Assembly (NCBI GenBank): GCA_043738425.1
Contig: JAYUGJ010000008.1
Span: 1-19,199 of the forward strand
Length of the DNA: 19,199 nt
Direction of reading: 5' to 3'
From: PBB1 sp043738425
GTDB taxonomy: Bacteria; Pseudomonadota; Gammaproteobacteria; Burkholderiales; Burkholderiaceae_C
Positions 5,933-12,823 of this stretch are shown here, piece after piece. The notes under the pieces are model-generated. The model was not told where the DNA came from. It did not search any database and worked only from the letters and a program-made list of their open reading frames with translations. Every line of letters begins with the position of its first letter. The stretch's first letter is position 1. A program made the translations under genes and the position numbers.

Positions 5933-8098
5933 GTGATCGTGTCCACCGCCACCGCCGCAACCGCACCCGCGTGGGATCTGACCGCGCTGCTCAACGCGGC
6001 CAGCTTCGCCGCTGACCCCAGCGCCGCACGGGCAGAGCGCAATCTGTGGGTCATACGCGCCTTGGAATGGTTACGCCACGCGCCGCTGGCAGCCGCCGCA
6101 GACGACGGCGCGGCGGTCGCAGCCGCCGCCGCACGCACCAGCCCACGACCGGCGTTGCGCCTGCAGCACTTGCTCAACGTGCTCGACCGCCATCCTGCGC
6201 ACCGTGCGCAAGTCGCTGCCGTGCTCGGCCGGTTTTGGTGCGATGTCGACAGCGCGGCGTTGTTTGCCGACTTCGGTTTTTCACCGCGCGCCAATTTTTT
6301 CGGAGAAATCGGCCAGCGCATCACACGCAAGTTGCTGCCCTTAACACCTGACACCACCGATCTGGCGCAGCTGTTCGGTTTGCTGTTTCCGCGCGCCGAC
6401 GATGCGCTGTGGCTGGCCGCACTCGACGACGCCACCCTCGCGCGTTTGCTGACTTTGATGCCGTCCGACGCATCCGCGCGACGGATGTGGCTCACACCGT
6501 TGCTCGACGCGATCATGTTCCTCGGCAGCGCGGTCCGGGCAGCCGGTTTTTCTGGCGTGCTGCGCCAACGCATGGATGCGGACCTGTTGGTCGATGCGCC
6601 GTTTCGCCAGCTGGCGGTGGTGGCGGAGCGTCTGCGCGAGCTCGCGCTGGCCGAGCCGACAGACGCCAGCGAGAGTGCGCATCGAGCTGTGCACGAGCAC
6701 ACGCAAAAGCACAGGCACGCGCCCACAAACGAACGCGCGGCTGACGGTGTGGCGCAGCCCGCGCTGTCGCAAAGCGCACTCTTGCAAGAAGCCCACTACC
6801 TGCGCGCGCTGCTCGACAGCTGCCGCCGCTGCGCCGACAGCGTGCACACGCACCTGGAAGAGCACGGCGTGTCGATCAATGTGGTGTTTGACGTCGACCA
6901 GCTGCGGCTGCGCACGGTGCGCATCGAGCAGCTGCTGAACTGCGTGATCAGCCCCGAGCCAGCGCGCGAGGTGACGCGGCTGTTGGCCGACCTGGTTCGC
7001 ACGGCCACCGAGCGGCGCAGCATCCGTGCACTGTTTGCGCGCACCTATTCGCTGCTGGCGCGCAAGGTGGCCGAGCGCAGCGCCGAAACCGGCGAGCACT
7101 ACATCACCCGCGACCGCAGCGCCTACCGCCAGATGCTGCGTGCCGCAGCCGGTGGCGGGGCGGTGATTGCGGGCACCACCTTCATGAAGTTCTTCGTGCT
7201 GGCGCTCGGCTTCTCGGCTTTTTGGGCCGGCTTTTGGGCCGGCATCAATTACGCCGCCAGCTTCGTGCTCGTGCACTTGCTGCACTACACGGTGGCGACC
7301 AAACAGCCCGCCATGACCGCGCCGGCGCTGGCAGACAAGCTCGGCGATGTGGCCGATGACGCTGCCGTCGAACGCTTCGTCGACGAGGTCGCGCACCTGA
7401 TTCGCTCACAGGCTGCCGGCATCTTCGGCAACGTGGCAGCGGTGATCCCGTTGGTGCTTGCAGTGCAATGGGCGTGGCAAGCGGCATTCGGCGCACCGCT
7501 GGTGGCCGGGCCCGCGGTGGCGCATGTGTTCGAGGCCATCACGCTGCTCGGGCCCACCGCGTTCTATGCCGCATTCACCGGCGTGCTGCTGTTCGCCAGT
7601 TCGCTGGTGGCCGGTTGGGTCGAAAACTGGTTTGTCTGGCACCGGCTCGACAGCGCCATCGCATGGAACCCGCGCATCGTGACGCGCTTGGGCGCGCCCC
7701 GCGCCGCGCGCTGGGCTGCCTATTGGCGCGCGAATATCTCGGGCTTTGCGTCGAACGTGTCGCTCGGGTTGATGCTCGGCCTGGTGCCCGCAGTGGCACT
7801 GTTTTTCGGCCTGCCGATCGAGGTGCGGCACGTCACGCTGTCGACCGGCCAGCTGGCCGCAGCGGCCGCCGCAGAAGGCTGGTTGGTGCTGCAACGCGGC
7901 GTGTTTTGGTGGTGCGTGGCCGGCATCGCGGCGACCGGCGTGTTGAATTTGGTAGTGAGTTTTTTCCTCGCGTTCAAGGTGGCGATGCGCTCGCGCGGGA
8001 TTCGCTTGGCCGACCGAGGCCGCATCCGGCGTGCGATTTACCGCCGCTTGCGCGCGCATCCGGCGTCGTTCGTGTTGCCGCCGCCCAGCGCCGATTGA
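5933..8098 (+). CDS. Gcr-type 'site-specific recombinase' family membrane protein (SpecificRecomb)
   Basis: 721 aa, resembling the proteobacterial family annotated 'site-specific recombinase' after Neisseria gcr. The N-terminal 400 residues are soluble-looking and helical, with a low-complexity His/Glu/Ala stretch near 240-285. From about residue 403 there are several hydrophobic segments: GGGAVIAGTTFMKFFVLALG onward, a second group near 495-560, and a final pair near 610-690 ending in LNLVVSFFLAFKVAMRSRG. No Ser/Tyr recombinase or DDE motif is visible, so an integral inner-membrane role fits the sequence better than the name. The start is GTG at 5933; GTG at 5939 is an alternative, and neither has a strong Shine-Dalgarno. 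The 5' region consists of the 11-bp array. The true function is unknown. Confidence 0.85.
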   Translation: MIVSTATAATAPAWDLTALLNAASFAADPSAARAERNLWVIRALEWLRHAPLAAAADDGAAVAAAAARTSPRPALRLQHLLNVLDRHPAHRAQVAAVLGRFWCDVDSAALFADFGFSPRANFFGEIGQRITRKLLPLTPDTTDLAQLFGLLFPRADDALWLAALDDATLARLLTLMPSDASARRMWLTPLLDAIMFLGSAVRAAGFSGVLRQRMDADLLVDAPFRQLAVVAERLRELALAEPTDASESAHRAVHEHTQKHRHAPTNERAADGVAQPALSQSALLQEAHYLRALLDSCRRCADSVHTHLEEHGVSINVVFDVDQLRLRTVRIEQLLNCVISPEPAREVTRLLADLVRTATERRSIRALFARTYSLLARKVAERSAETGEHYITRDRSAYRQMLRAAAGGGAVIAGTTFMKFFVLALGFSAFWAGFWAGINYAASFVLVHLLHYTVATKQPAMTAPALADKLGDVADDAAVERFVDEVAHLIRSQAAGIFGNVAAVIPLVLAVQWAWQAAFGAPLVAGPAVAHVFEAITLLGPTAFYAAFTGVLLFASSLVAGWVENWFVWHRLDSAIAWNPRIVTRLGAPRAARWAAYWRANISGFASNVSLGLMLGLVPAVALFFGLPIEVRHVTLSTGQLAAAAAAEGWLVLQRGVFWWCVAGIAATGVLNLVVSFFLAFKVAMRSRGIRLADRGRIRRAIYRRLRAHPASFVLPPPSAD

Positions 8099-8120
8099 GG
8101 CGGCGCTGGCGACCGCTCGG

Positions 8121-8169
8121 CGTTGCTCGTTACTCGTTACCCGTTACCCGTTACTCGGTACTCATTGCT
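8121..8169. repeat. Seven-unit, 7-bp tandem array
   Basis: Units are CGTTGCT, CGTTACT, CGTTACC, CGTTACC, CGTTACT, CGGTACT and CATTGCT, running without a gap from 8121 to 8169. It fills the short convergent spacer between the Gcr-like gene and the 64-aa minus gene and covers the stop codon of the latter (8164-8162). There is no dyad symmetry, so it is not a standard terminator. Confidence 0.85.
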
Positions 8170-8356
8170 GTTTTGGCGGGCTTTCCTGGCGGTCGTTCGG
8201 TTCACTGGCGTCGGTCGAGGCGGCCACGTCGCGTTGCGTATCGGTCTGCCGATCGACCTCACGCTCGCCACGTTTGCGGCCGGAAAACATCGTCCACCAG
8301 ACAATACCAATCAGCAGCGCCGCTGCGCCCACCGCTTCCAAAGCCAGCCACCACAT
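8162..8356 (-). CDS. Small single-pass membrane protein, hypothetical
   Basis: 64 aa. An N-terminal transmembrane helix (residues 2-23, beginning MWWLALEAVGAAALLIGIVW) is followed by SGRKRGER and a hydrophilic, charged Gln/Asp/Ser-rich tail. The positive cluster after the helix predicts N-out/C-in orientation in the inner membrane. I recall similar short proteins with WWTMFSGR-type helices in Burkholderiales, but no function is known to me. The ATG at 8356 has AAGGA 8 nt upstream, a better ribosome site than that of its neighbour mltA. Its ATG shares two bases with the mltA ATG (CATG at 8354-8357), so both genes are expressed divergently from overlapping starts. The longer open frame to 8467 would be antisense to mltA and is not favoured. 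Confidence 0.72.
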   Translation of the reverse strand: MWWLALEAVGAAALLIGIVWWTMFSGRKRGEREVDRQTDTQRDVAASTDASEPNDRQESPPKQQ

Positions 8357-9485
8357 GACGCGTTTCCTTTTTGTTGTGGGCTTGATTCTAGGAACGCTGG
8401 TTGGCTGCACGAGCGCGCCAAATCGGGTGCCCCCACCGAGCGAATCGCCGACCGCCGGCATCGACACACCCGGCGACGCGGTGGTGCGCGGCCGCGCACG
8501 CTGGCTGCCCGCCCGCTGGGCTGACCTGCCGGGTTGGGACGCCGACCGCAGCGCTGAGCTGTGGCCCGCGCTGCTGCGCGGCTGCGACAGGCCGGCTGCC
8601 GGTTGGGGCGCGGCCTGTGCCGACGCGCGACGCGCCGCACCGGCCGACGACAGCGCGGTGCGCGCCTGGATGCAGCGCTATCTGCAGCCCTACCGCGTCG
8701 AGTCGCTCGACGGGCGAGACACCGGCTTGACCACCGGCTACTTCGAACCGCTGGTCGATGCCAGCCGCCAACCGCAAGGCAAATTTCGCGTCGCCCTGTT
8801 CGGCGTGCCGGTCGATCTGGCCAGCCGCAAACCATATTGGACGCGCCAACAACTCGACAGCTTGCCGGCCGCCCAGGCCAGCCTGCGTGGCCGCGAGATC
8901 GCTTATGTGTCCGACCCGCTGGATGTGTTGATGCTGCAGATTCAAGGCTCGGGCCGGCTGTCGCTGATCGACGCCACCGGCAGCCGCCAAAACGTGCGCG
9001 TGGCGTTCGCCGGTCACAACGACCAGCCGTACAAATCGGTCGGCCGCTGGCTGATCGAGCAAGGCGAGCTGCGCTCCGACCAGGCGTCGTGGCCGGGCAT
9101 CAAGGCCTGGGCGCGACTCAACCCGCAGCGCGTCAACGAACTGCTGTGGGCCAACCCACGGGTGGTGTTTTTTCGCGAGGAACCGCTGCCCGACGCCAGC
9201 GTCGGACCACGCGGCGCGCAAGGCGTGGCGCTCACGCCGGGCCGCTCGGCGGCCGTCGACCCGACCAGCGTTCCGTACGGCTCGGTGCTCTGGCTGGACA
9301 CCACCGAGCCGCTCGCGCAAACACCGCTGCGCCGCGCCGTCATGGCGCAAGACACCGGCAGCGCGATCACCGGCGCGGTGCGCGTCGACTACTTTTGGGG
9401 CTGGGGTGACGCGGCCGAACAGCAGGCCGGGCGCATGAAACAAGCGCTGCGCCTGTGGGTGTTGGTGCCCCGATCCGGGAGCTAA
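8355..9485 (+). CDS. mltA: Membrane-bound lytic murein transglycosylase A
   Basis: 376 aa. It cleaves the MurNAc-GlcNAc bond of peptidoglycan, forming 1,6-anhydromuramic acid, from the inner face of the outer membrane. The N-terminal MTRFLFVVGLILGTLVGC is a lipoprotein signal peptide with lipobox LVGC (Cys18) and Thr at +2, consistent with outer-membrane sorting. The MltA domain shows TGYFEPLVDAS, a REIAYVSDPLDVLMLQIQGS segment and RVAFAGHNDQPYKSVGRWL. The C-terminal 3D domain has Asp333 in AQDTGSAI and Asp345 in VDYFWGWG; the catalytic Asp is in this domain. The start is set by the signal peptide; no clear Shine-Dalgarno is seen. An upstream in-frame extension would cross the 7-bp array and is rejected. 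Confidence 0.95.
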   Translation: MTRFLFVVGLILGTLVGCTSAPNRVPPPSESPTAGIDTPGDAVVRGRARWLPARWADLPGWDADRSAELWPALLRGCDRPAAGWGAACADARRAAPADDSAVRAWMQRYLQPYRVESLDGRDTGLTTGYFEPLVDASRQPQGKFRVALFGVPVDLASRKPYWTRQQLDSLPAAQASLRGREIAYVSDPLDVLMLQIQGSGRLSLIDATGSRQNVRVAFAGHNDQPYKSVGRWLIEQGELRSDQASWPGIKAWARLNPQRVNELLWANPRVVFFREEPLPDASVGPRGAQGVALTPGRSAAVDPTSVPYGSVLWLDTTEPLAQTPLRRAVMAQDTGSAITGAVRVDYFWGWGDAAEQQAGRMKQALRLWVLVPRSGS

Positions 9486-9522
9486 CTTTTTCGGCCGCGG
9501 TTGGTGCCAGGTCTTTAACCGC

Positions 9523-9993
9523 TCACAAGCCCAACGCACTCAAGCTGGGGTGCCCGTCGGGCCGGCGACCCAACGGCCAATGGAACAAGCGCTGCTCGGC
9601 GCGAATCGGCAAATCGTTGATGCTGGCATAGCGGTGCGTCATCAAACCAAGTTCGTTGAAGCGCCAGTTCTCGTTGCCGTAGCTGCGAAACCACTGGCCC
9701 GAGTCGTCGTGGAACTCATACGCAAAACGAACCGCGATGCACGGGCCGTCAAACGCCCACAGCTCCTTGATCAACCGGTAATCCAGTTCGCGCACCCACT
9801 TGCGTTGCAAGAATTCCTTGACCTGCCCGCGGCCGACCGGGAACTCGGCACGGTTGCGCCAGCGGGTGTCCTCGGTGTAAACACCTGACACCCGCTCGGC
9901 GTCACGCGAATTCCAGGCGTCTTCGGCCATGCGCACTTTTTGCGCTGCGGTGTCGGCAGTAAATGGTGGCAACGGCGGGCGGGTTTCGCTCAT
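9523..9993 (-). CDS. DUF1348 family NTF2-like protein
   Basis: 156 aa. The fold is predicted to be NTF2/SnoaL-like, a cone-shaped alpha+beta barrel, from motifs typical of DUF1348: AEDAWNSRDAERVSGVYTED, WRNRAEFPVGRGQVKEFL, KELWAFDGPCIAVRFAYEF, WFRSYGNENWRFNELGLM and the Arg/Pro-rich end around FHWPLGRRPDGHPSL. The biochemical role of the family is not known; NTF2-like folds commonly bind or transform small molecules. It starts 9 nt after the cynS stop on the same strand, so the two are very probably one transcript and this protein may act alongside cyanate metabolism. It converges with mltA across a 37-bp spacer. Confidence 0.88.
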   Translation of the reverse strand: MSETRPPLPPFTADTAAQKVRMAEDAWNSRDAERVSGVYTEDTRWRNRAEFPVGRGQVKEFLQRKWVRELDYRLIKELWAFDGPCIAVRFAYEFHDDSGQWFRSYGNENWRFNELGLMTHRYASINDLPIRAEQRLFHWPLGRRPDGHPSLSALGL

Positions 9994-10002
9994 GGTGGGT
10001 TC

Positions 10003-10446
10003 TCAGAAGGTTTTGTACGACAGGAACTTGCCCGACATCACGATGCTGACCCGGTCACCCGCGGCGTTTGGCTCACGCGTCAAGTCCATCTTGAAGTCGA
10101 TCGCGCTCATGATGCCGTCGCCGAATTCTTCGTGGATCAGTTCCTTGAAGGTGCTGCCGTACACGTTGACCAGCTCATAGAAGCGATAGATCAGCGGATC
10201 GGTCGGCACGGCGGTGGGCAGCGAGCCTTTGTACGGCACCACTTGCAGCCACTTCTCGGCCTCGGCATCCAGACCGAAAATTTTTGCGATGACCTTGGCT
10301 TGTTTGGCGTCGAAGGTCATCTGACCCAGGCAGCCCGCGGTCACCCACTCTTTGCTGAGGCCGACTTTTCTGGCCACGTCCTCCCACTTGATGCCTTTCT
10401 TGACCTTGGCTTCGATGATCGATTCAGTGACGTCGTTGCGGTTCAT
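10003..10446 (-). CDS. cynS: Cyanate hydratase (cyanase)
   Basis: 147 aa. It decomposes cyanate with bicarbonate to ammonia and CO2 in the cytoplasm, giving detoxification and a nitrogen source. Residues 1-80 form the helix-turn-helix-like N-terminal domain (GIKWEDVARKVGLSKEWVTA). The C-terminal catalytic domain has Arg88 and Glu91 in YRFYE and Ser114 in GIMSAIDF, equivalent to Arg96, Glu99 and Ser122 of the 156-aa E. coli enzyme with a constant offset of 8. The start ATG at 10446 has AGGAACC upstream. The frame stays open far upstream through the 8-bp array, but that stretch is unlike cyanase. No carbonic anhydrase (cynT), transporter (cynX) or CynR regulator is nearby, so bicarbonate and cyanate uptake must come from elsewhere. 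Confidence 0.96.
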   Translation of the reverse strand: MNRNDVTESIIEAKVKKGIKWEDVARKVGLSKEWVTAGCLGQMTFDAKQAKVIAKIFGLDAEAEKWLQVVPYKGSLPTAVPTDPLIYRFYELVNVYGSTFKELIHEEFGDGIMSAIDFKMDLTREPNAAGDRVSIVMSGKFLSYKTF

Positions 10447-10492
10447 GGTGGTTCCTGGTGCGAGCGATGGGGCGCGCCGCGCTCGCGCATTC

Positions 10493-10540
10493 GCGATGGG
10501 GCGATGGCGCGATGGCGCGATGGCGCGTTGGCGTGTTGGC
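10493..10540. repeat. Six-unit, 8-bp tandem array between cynS and the UPF0149 gene
   Basis: Units GCGATGGG, three GCGATGGC, GCGTTGGC and GTGTTGGC run from 10493 to 10540; an isolated GCGATGGG lies at 10464-10471. The array occupies the divergent promoter region of cynS (minus) and the UPF0149 gene (plus). GCGATGGG recurs as a tandem pair at 18012-18027. Confidence 0.85.
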
Positions 10541-10619
10541 ATGTGTGTGGGCCGCCTGGGTAAGGTGCAAAGGCCATGCCAACGCCCGACAATTCGGTAC
10601 CCATTTTTTGAAAGCGCGC

Positions 10620-11402
10620 ATGGCCATCCCGTCGATACCCACCGCAAAACACGTCCACCGCGACCTGACCGATGCCGAGTTTGCCGAGCTCGACGACCTG
10701 CTGGCCGCCACGCCCGAGCCGCTGCAGCCAGTCGATGTGGTGATGCTCGACGGCTATTTATGCGGTGTGCTGGTGCAGCCGGTGTTGCTGGAAACCGCGA
10801 CCTGGATGGCGCATGTGTTTGATTTCGATGGCCAGCCGCTGCCCGACGAGGTCGATACCACCTGGCTCGAGCGCACCACCGGGTTGGTTTTGCGCAGGCA
10901 CGCCGCGCTGACCCGCGCGATTGCCGAACACGGCTGGTTCGACCCGCTGGTGCTGGAGCCTGACGACAGCCAACCGGCCGAACCCCTGCCCGATGGCGGC
11001 ACGGCAGCGTTTGACGACGCGCTGGCTTCGTTGCACCCGGTATCGCAATCCCTGATGCCGTGGGTGGCCGGTTTTCAGCACGCCACGCTGTGCTTTCCTG
11101 ACTTGTCCGAGATCGCCGACGACGCGGTGCTGTCTGCGTTGGCGCGCCTGTACCGGCACCTGCCGGCCGAGACCGATGACGAACGCGAGGTGGTCGCCAC
11201 ACTCCAGCGCGAGCAGCCGCTGACCACGCTCGATGCCGCCATCGAAGACGTCGTGATCGCGGTGGCCGACCTGTCGGACCTGACGCGCAAGGCGCGCTTT
11301 CGAATCGAAACCGTCAAGCGCGAGGTACCGAAGCCCGGCCGCAACGACCCGTGTGCCTGCGGCAGCGGCAAGAAATTCAAGACCTGTCACGGCAAGACCT
11401 GA
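10620..11402 (+). CDS. UPF0149 (YecA-like) protein with C-terminal SEC-C zinc motif
   Basis: 260 aa. The N-terminal two thirds is the UPF0149/YecA helical domain (FAELDDLLAATPE, VDVVMLDGYLCGVLVQP, SLMPWVAGFQHA, LARLYRHLPAE). The C-terminus is a SEC-C motif, PGRNDPCACGSGKKFKTCHG, with Cys245, Cys247, Cys256 and His257 positioned to bind zinc. SEC-C tails also occur in SecA and mediate ribosome or SecB contact there, so a protein-export or ribosome-associated role is possible but unproven. I start at ATG 10620 because the open frame upstream runs into the 8-bp repeat; the ribosome site (GAAAG) is weak. A phosphoesterase gene follows after 21 bp on the same strand. A paralogue without the zinc motif lies at 12824-13555. 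Confidence 0.88.
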   Translation: MAIPSIPTAKHVHRDLTDAEFAELDDLLAATPEPLQPVDVVMLDGYLCGVLVQPVLLETATWMAHVFDFDGQPLPDEVDTTWLERTTGLVLRRHAALTRAIAEHGWFDPLVLEPDDSQPAEPLPDGGTAAFDDALASLHPVSQSLMPWVAGFQHATLCFPDLSEIADDAVLSALARLYRHLPAETDDEREVVATLQREQPLTTLDAAIEDVVIAVADLSDLTRKARFRIETVKREVPKPGRNDPCACGSGKKFKTCHGKT

Positions 11403-11423
11403 CCCGATCACCAACCCCGACCG

Positions 11424-12218
11424 ATGCGCATCCAACTGCTTTCTGACCTGCACCTAGAAACCGAAACCTTTGCGGCACAACCCGCGCCGGGTGCCGAGTT
11501 GCTGGTGCTGGCCGGTGACATCGACAGCACCTGGCGTGAGCTGGACCAGTTCGGCGATTGGCCGGTGCCGGTGCTGTTCGTGGCCGGCAACCACGAGTTC
11601 GACCGGCGTGAACTCGACGACGCCTGGCCGGCGCTGCACGCGCGCTGCCACTCGCTCGGCATCACCGCGCTGGAAAAACAAAGCTGTGTGCGCACTGGCA
11701 GCGACGGCCGCCGCATACGCTTCGTCGCCACCACCCGCTGGAGCGATTTCGATCTGTTCGGCGCAGCCGAGCGCGAGCGCGCCATGCGGGCCGCCACCTA
11801 CTACGTGAAGGTCATGCGCGCGACGCAGCACGGCGCGGTGTTCGACCCCGATGCGGTGCGCACCGAGGCACTGGCCTGCGGTGCGTGGCTGGCCACCGAA
11901 CTGCAGCGCGCACCCGACACGGCCACCGATGCGGCCGATGGCGCATGGGACGCCACCGTGGTCGTCACGCACTACGCGCCCAGCCTGCGCAGTGCCGATG
12001 CCCGCTACGGCAAGCAACCCGGCACCGCCAGCTTTTGCAACGCCGACGACGCTTTGCTGCCGCACGCCGACCTGTGGATACACGGCCACCTGCACTGTCG
12101 CCACGACTACCGCGTGCCGCACGCGGGCGGGCAAACCCGCGTGGTGTGCAACGCGCGCGGTCACAGCCGCAAAAGCGAAGCCGATCACTACGACGGGCTG
12201 CTGACGGTCACGGTGTGA
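11424..12218 (+). CDS. Calcineurin-like metallophosphoesterase
   Basis: 264 aa. It is a binuclear metal phosphoesterase with all family motifs: Asp8 and His10 (SDLHLE), Asp32 (LAGDID), Asn56-His57 (GNHEFD), His183 (VTHYAP) and His222/His224 (HGHLH). The substrate is unknown; the family covers nucleases, phosphatases and cyclic-nucleotide enzymes. No signal peptide or membrane segment is present, so it is probably cytoplasmic. The start ATG at 11424 places the first metal motif at the usual distance. It follows the UPF0149 gene by 21 bp and is probably in the same transcript. The upstream spacer has no strong Shine-Dalgarno. Confidence 0.9.
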   Translation: MRIQLLSDLHLETETFAAQPAPGAELLVLAGDIDSTWRELDQFGDWPVPVLFVAGNHEFDRRELDDAWPALHARCHSLGITALEKQSCVRTGSDGRRIRFVATTRWSDFDLFGAAERERAMRAATYYVKVMRATQHGAVFDPDAVRTEALACGAWLATELQRAPDTATDAADGAWDATVVVTHYAPSLRSADARYGKQPGTASFCNADDALLPHADLWIHGHLHCRHDYRVPHAGGQTRVVCNARGHSRKSEADHYDGLLTVTV

Positions 12219-12306
12219 GGCTGCGGGCGACGCCGATCGCCAGTCGACAACGGGGGTTGGCCTGCGTGGGCGAGCCGCCCGTGAGGAACGGGTTCAGCGT
12301 GGGTTC

Positions 12307-12352
12307 AGAGCGTGCGAGTTTTTCGGGCGTGAACGACAGACTCTCACGCTCT
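12307..12352. terminator. Imperfect inverted repeat, possible bidirectional stem-loop
   Basis: AGAGCGTGCGAG (12307-12318) pairs with CTCTCACGCTCT (12341-12352) over 12 bp with one mismatch and a 22-nt loop, between the phosphoesterase stop and the converging small ORF. Neither strand has a T-run after it, so it would be a non-canonical terminator or mRNA end-protecting structure. The rest of 12219-12306 shows no recognisable feature. Confidence 0.35.
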
Positions 12353-12642
12353 CAGAGCACCGAGCGCCCATTGAGGCGATCGGTCGCATCTGGGGTGCGG
12401 CGGTTTGCAGATTCGTTGCCGTGGTCGTCACCGCGCGCGGCACCGTCAGCGTTGGCCTGACGTGACGCTTGAAACGCGCGAAATTCGGCGTCGGCTTGCA
12501 GGCACGCATCGAGGCCGAATGCGGTGCCCATGTCACCCATCTCGTTGGGGTCGCGTGGCGCGCGCACTCGGCGGCGGTTGCGCACGTTCGCCCATCGCGT
12601 CGTGAGCGCACGCCACCAAGAAATTTGCCGAAGTTTTCGCAC
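12352..12642 (-). CDS. Small hypothetical protein
   Basis: 96 aa. The N-terminal segment is basic and Trp/Arg-rich (MRKLRQISWWRALTTRWANV). The core EMGDMGTAFGLDACLQADAE is regular-looking, and the tail is polar (GDDHGNESANRRTPDATDRL) with no predicted structure. I do not recognise a family with certainty. Third positions favour G/C, the start GTG at 12642 has AGGGG about 8 nt upstream, and the gene is on the same strand as the UPF0149 paralogue ending 181 bp upstream. If it is not a gene, 12219-12823 would be a 600-bp non-coding gap. An alternative overlapping frame on the same strand (12294-12788) is less convincing. Confidence 0.5.
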   Translation of the reverse strand: MRKLRQISWWRALTTRWANVRNRRRVRAPRDPNEMGDMGTAFGLDACLQADAEFRAFQASRQANADGAARGDDHGNESANRRTPDATDRLNGRSVL

Positions 12643-12690
12643 CTTGCGCCCCTACTGCCAACCACTCGCTCGAGTCTGCCAGCGCGCCGT

Positions 12691-12714
12691 GGTGTGTGCA
12701 TGACGGTGTGTGCA
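12691..12714. repeat. 10-bp direct repeat upstream of the small ORF
   Basis: GGTGTGTGCA occurs at 12691-12700 and 12705-12714, a 14-bp period, in the spacer upstream of the minus ORF at 12642. It could be a paired regulator site or a slippage product. No promoter boxes were convincingly placed around it. Confidence 0.35.
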
Positions 12715-12823
12715 AAACGCCGCGCGTATGCGTGCGGTACACAACGCTTTGTTTCGGCTTGACACGAAATACCGGCGCGGCGGCGCATGCCGCACGCCTT
12801 TGTCGAGCCAGCGCCGGCGCAGC

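Noticed and set aside
5364..5966. Minus-strand frame of 200 codons with Asn/Gln/Thr-rich repeats
   Set aside because: The peptide repeats are the 11-bp array read through; the rest is antisense to apaG.
8388..9539. 383-codon minus-strand open frame over mltA
   Set aside because: Antisense to a lipoprotein gene with clear signal peptide and 3D domain; no family resemblance.
8121..10540. Intergenic arrays as CRISPR
   Set aside because: Units of 7-11 bp are contiguous with no unique spacers, and no cas genes are present.
10003..11202. Extended cynS frame of 399 codons
   Set aside because: Cyanase begins at the internal ATG 10446, with conserved length and ribosome site; the extension reads through the 8-bp array.
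12759..12790. TTGACA at 12760 as a plus-strand promoter
   Set aside because: No -10 box at suitable distance and no plus-strand gene downstream for it to serve.
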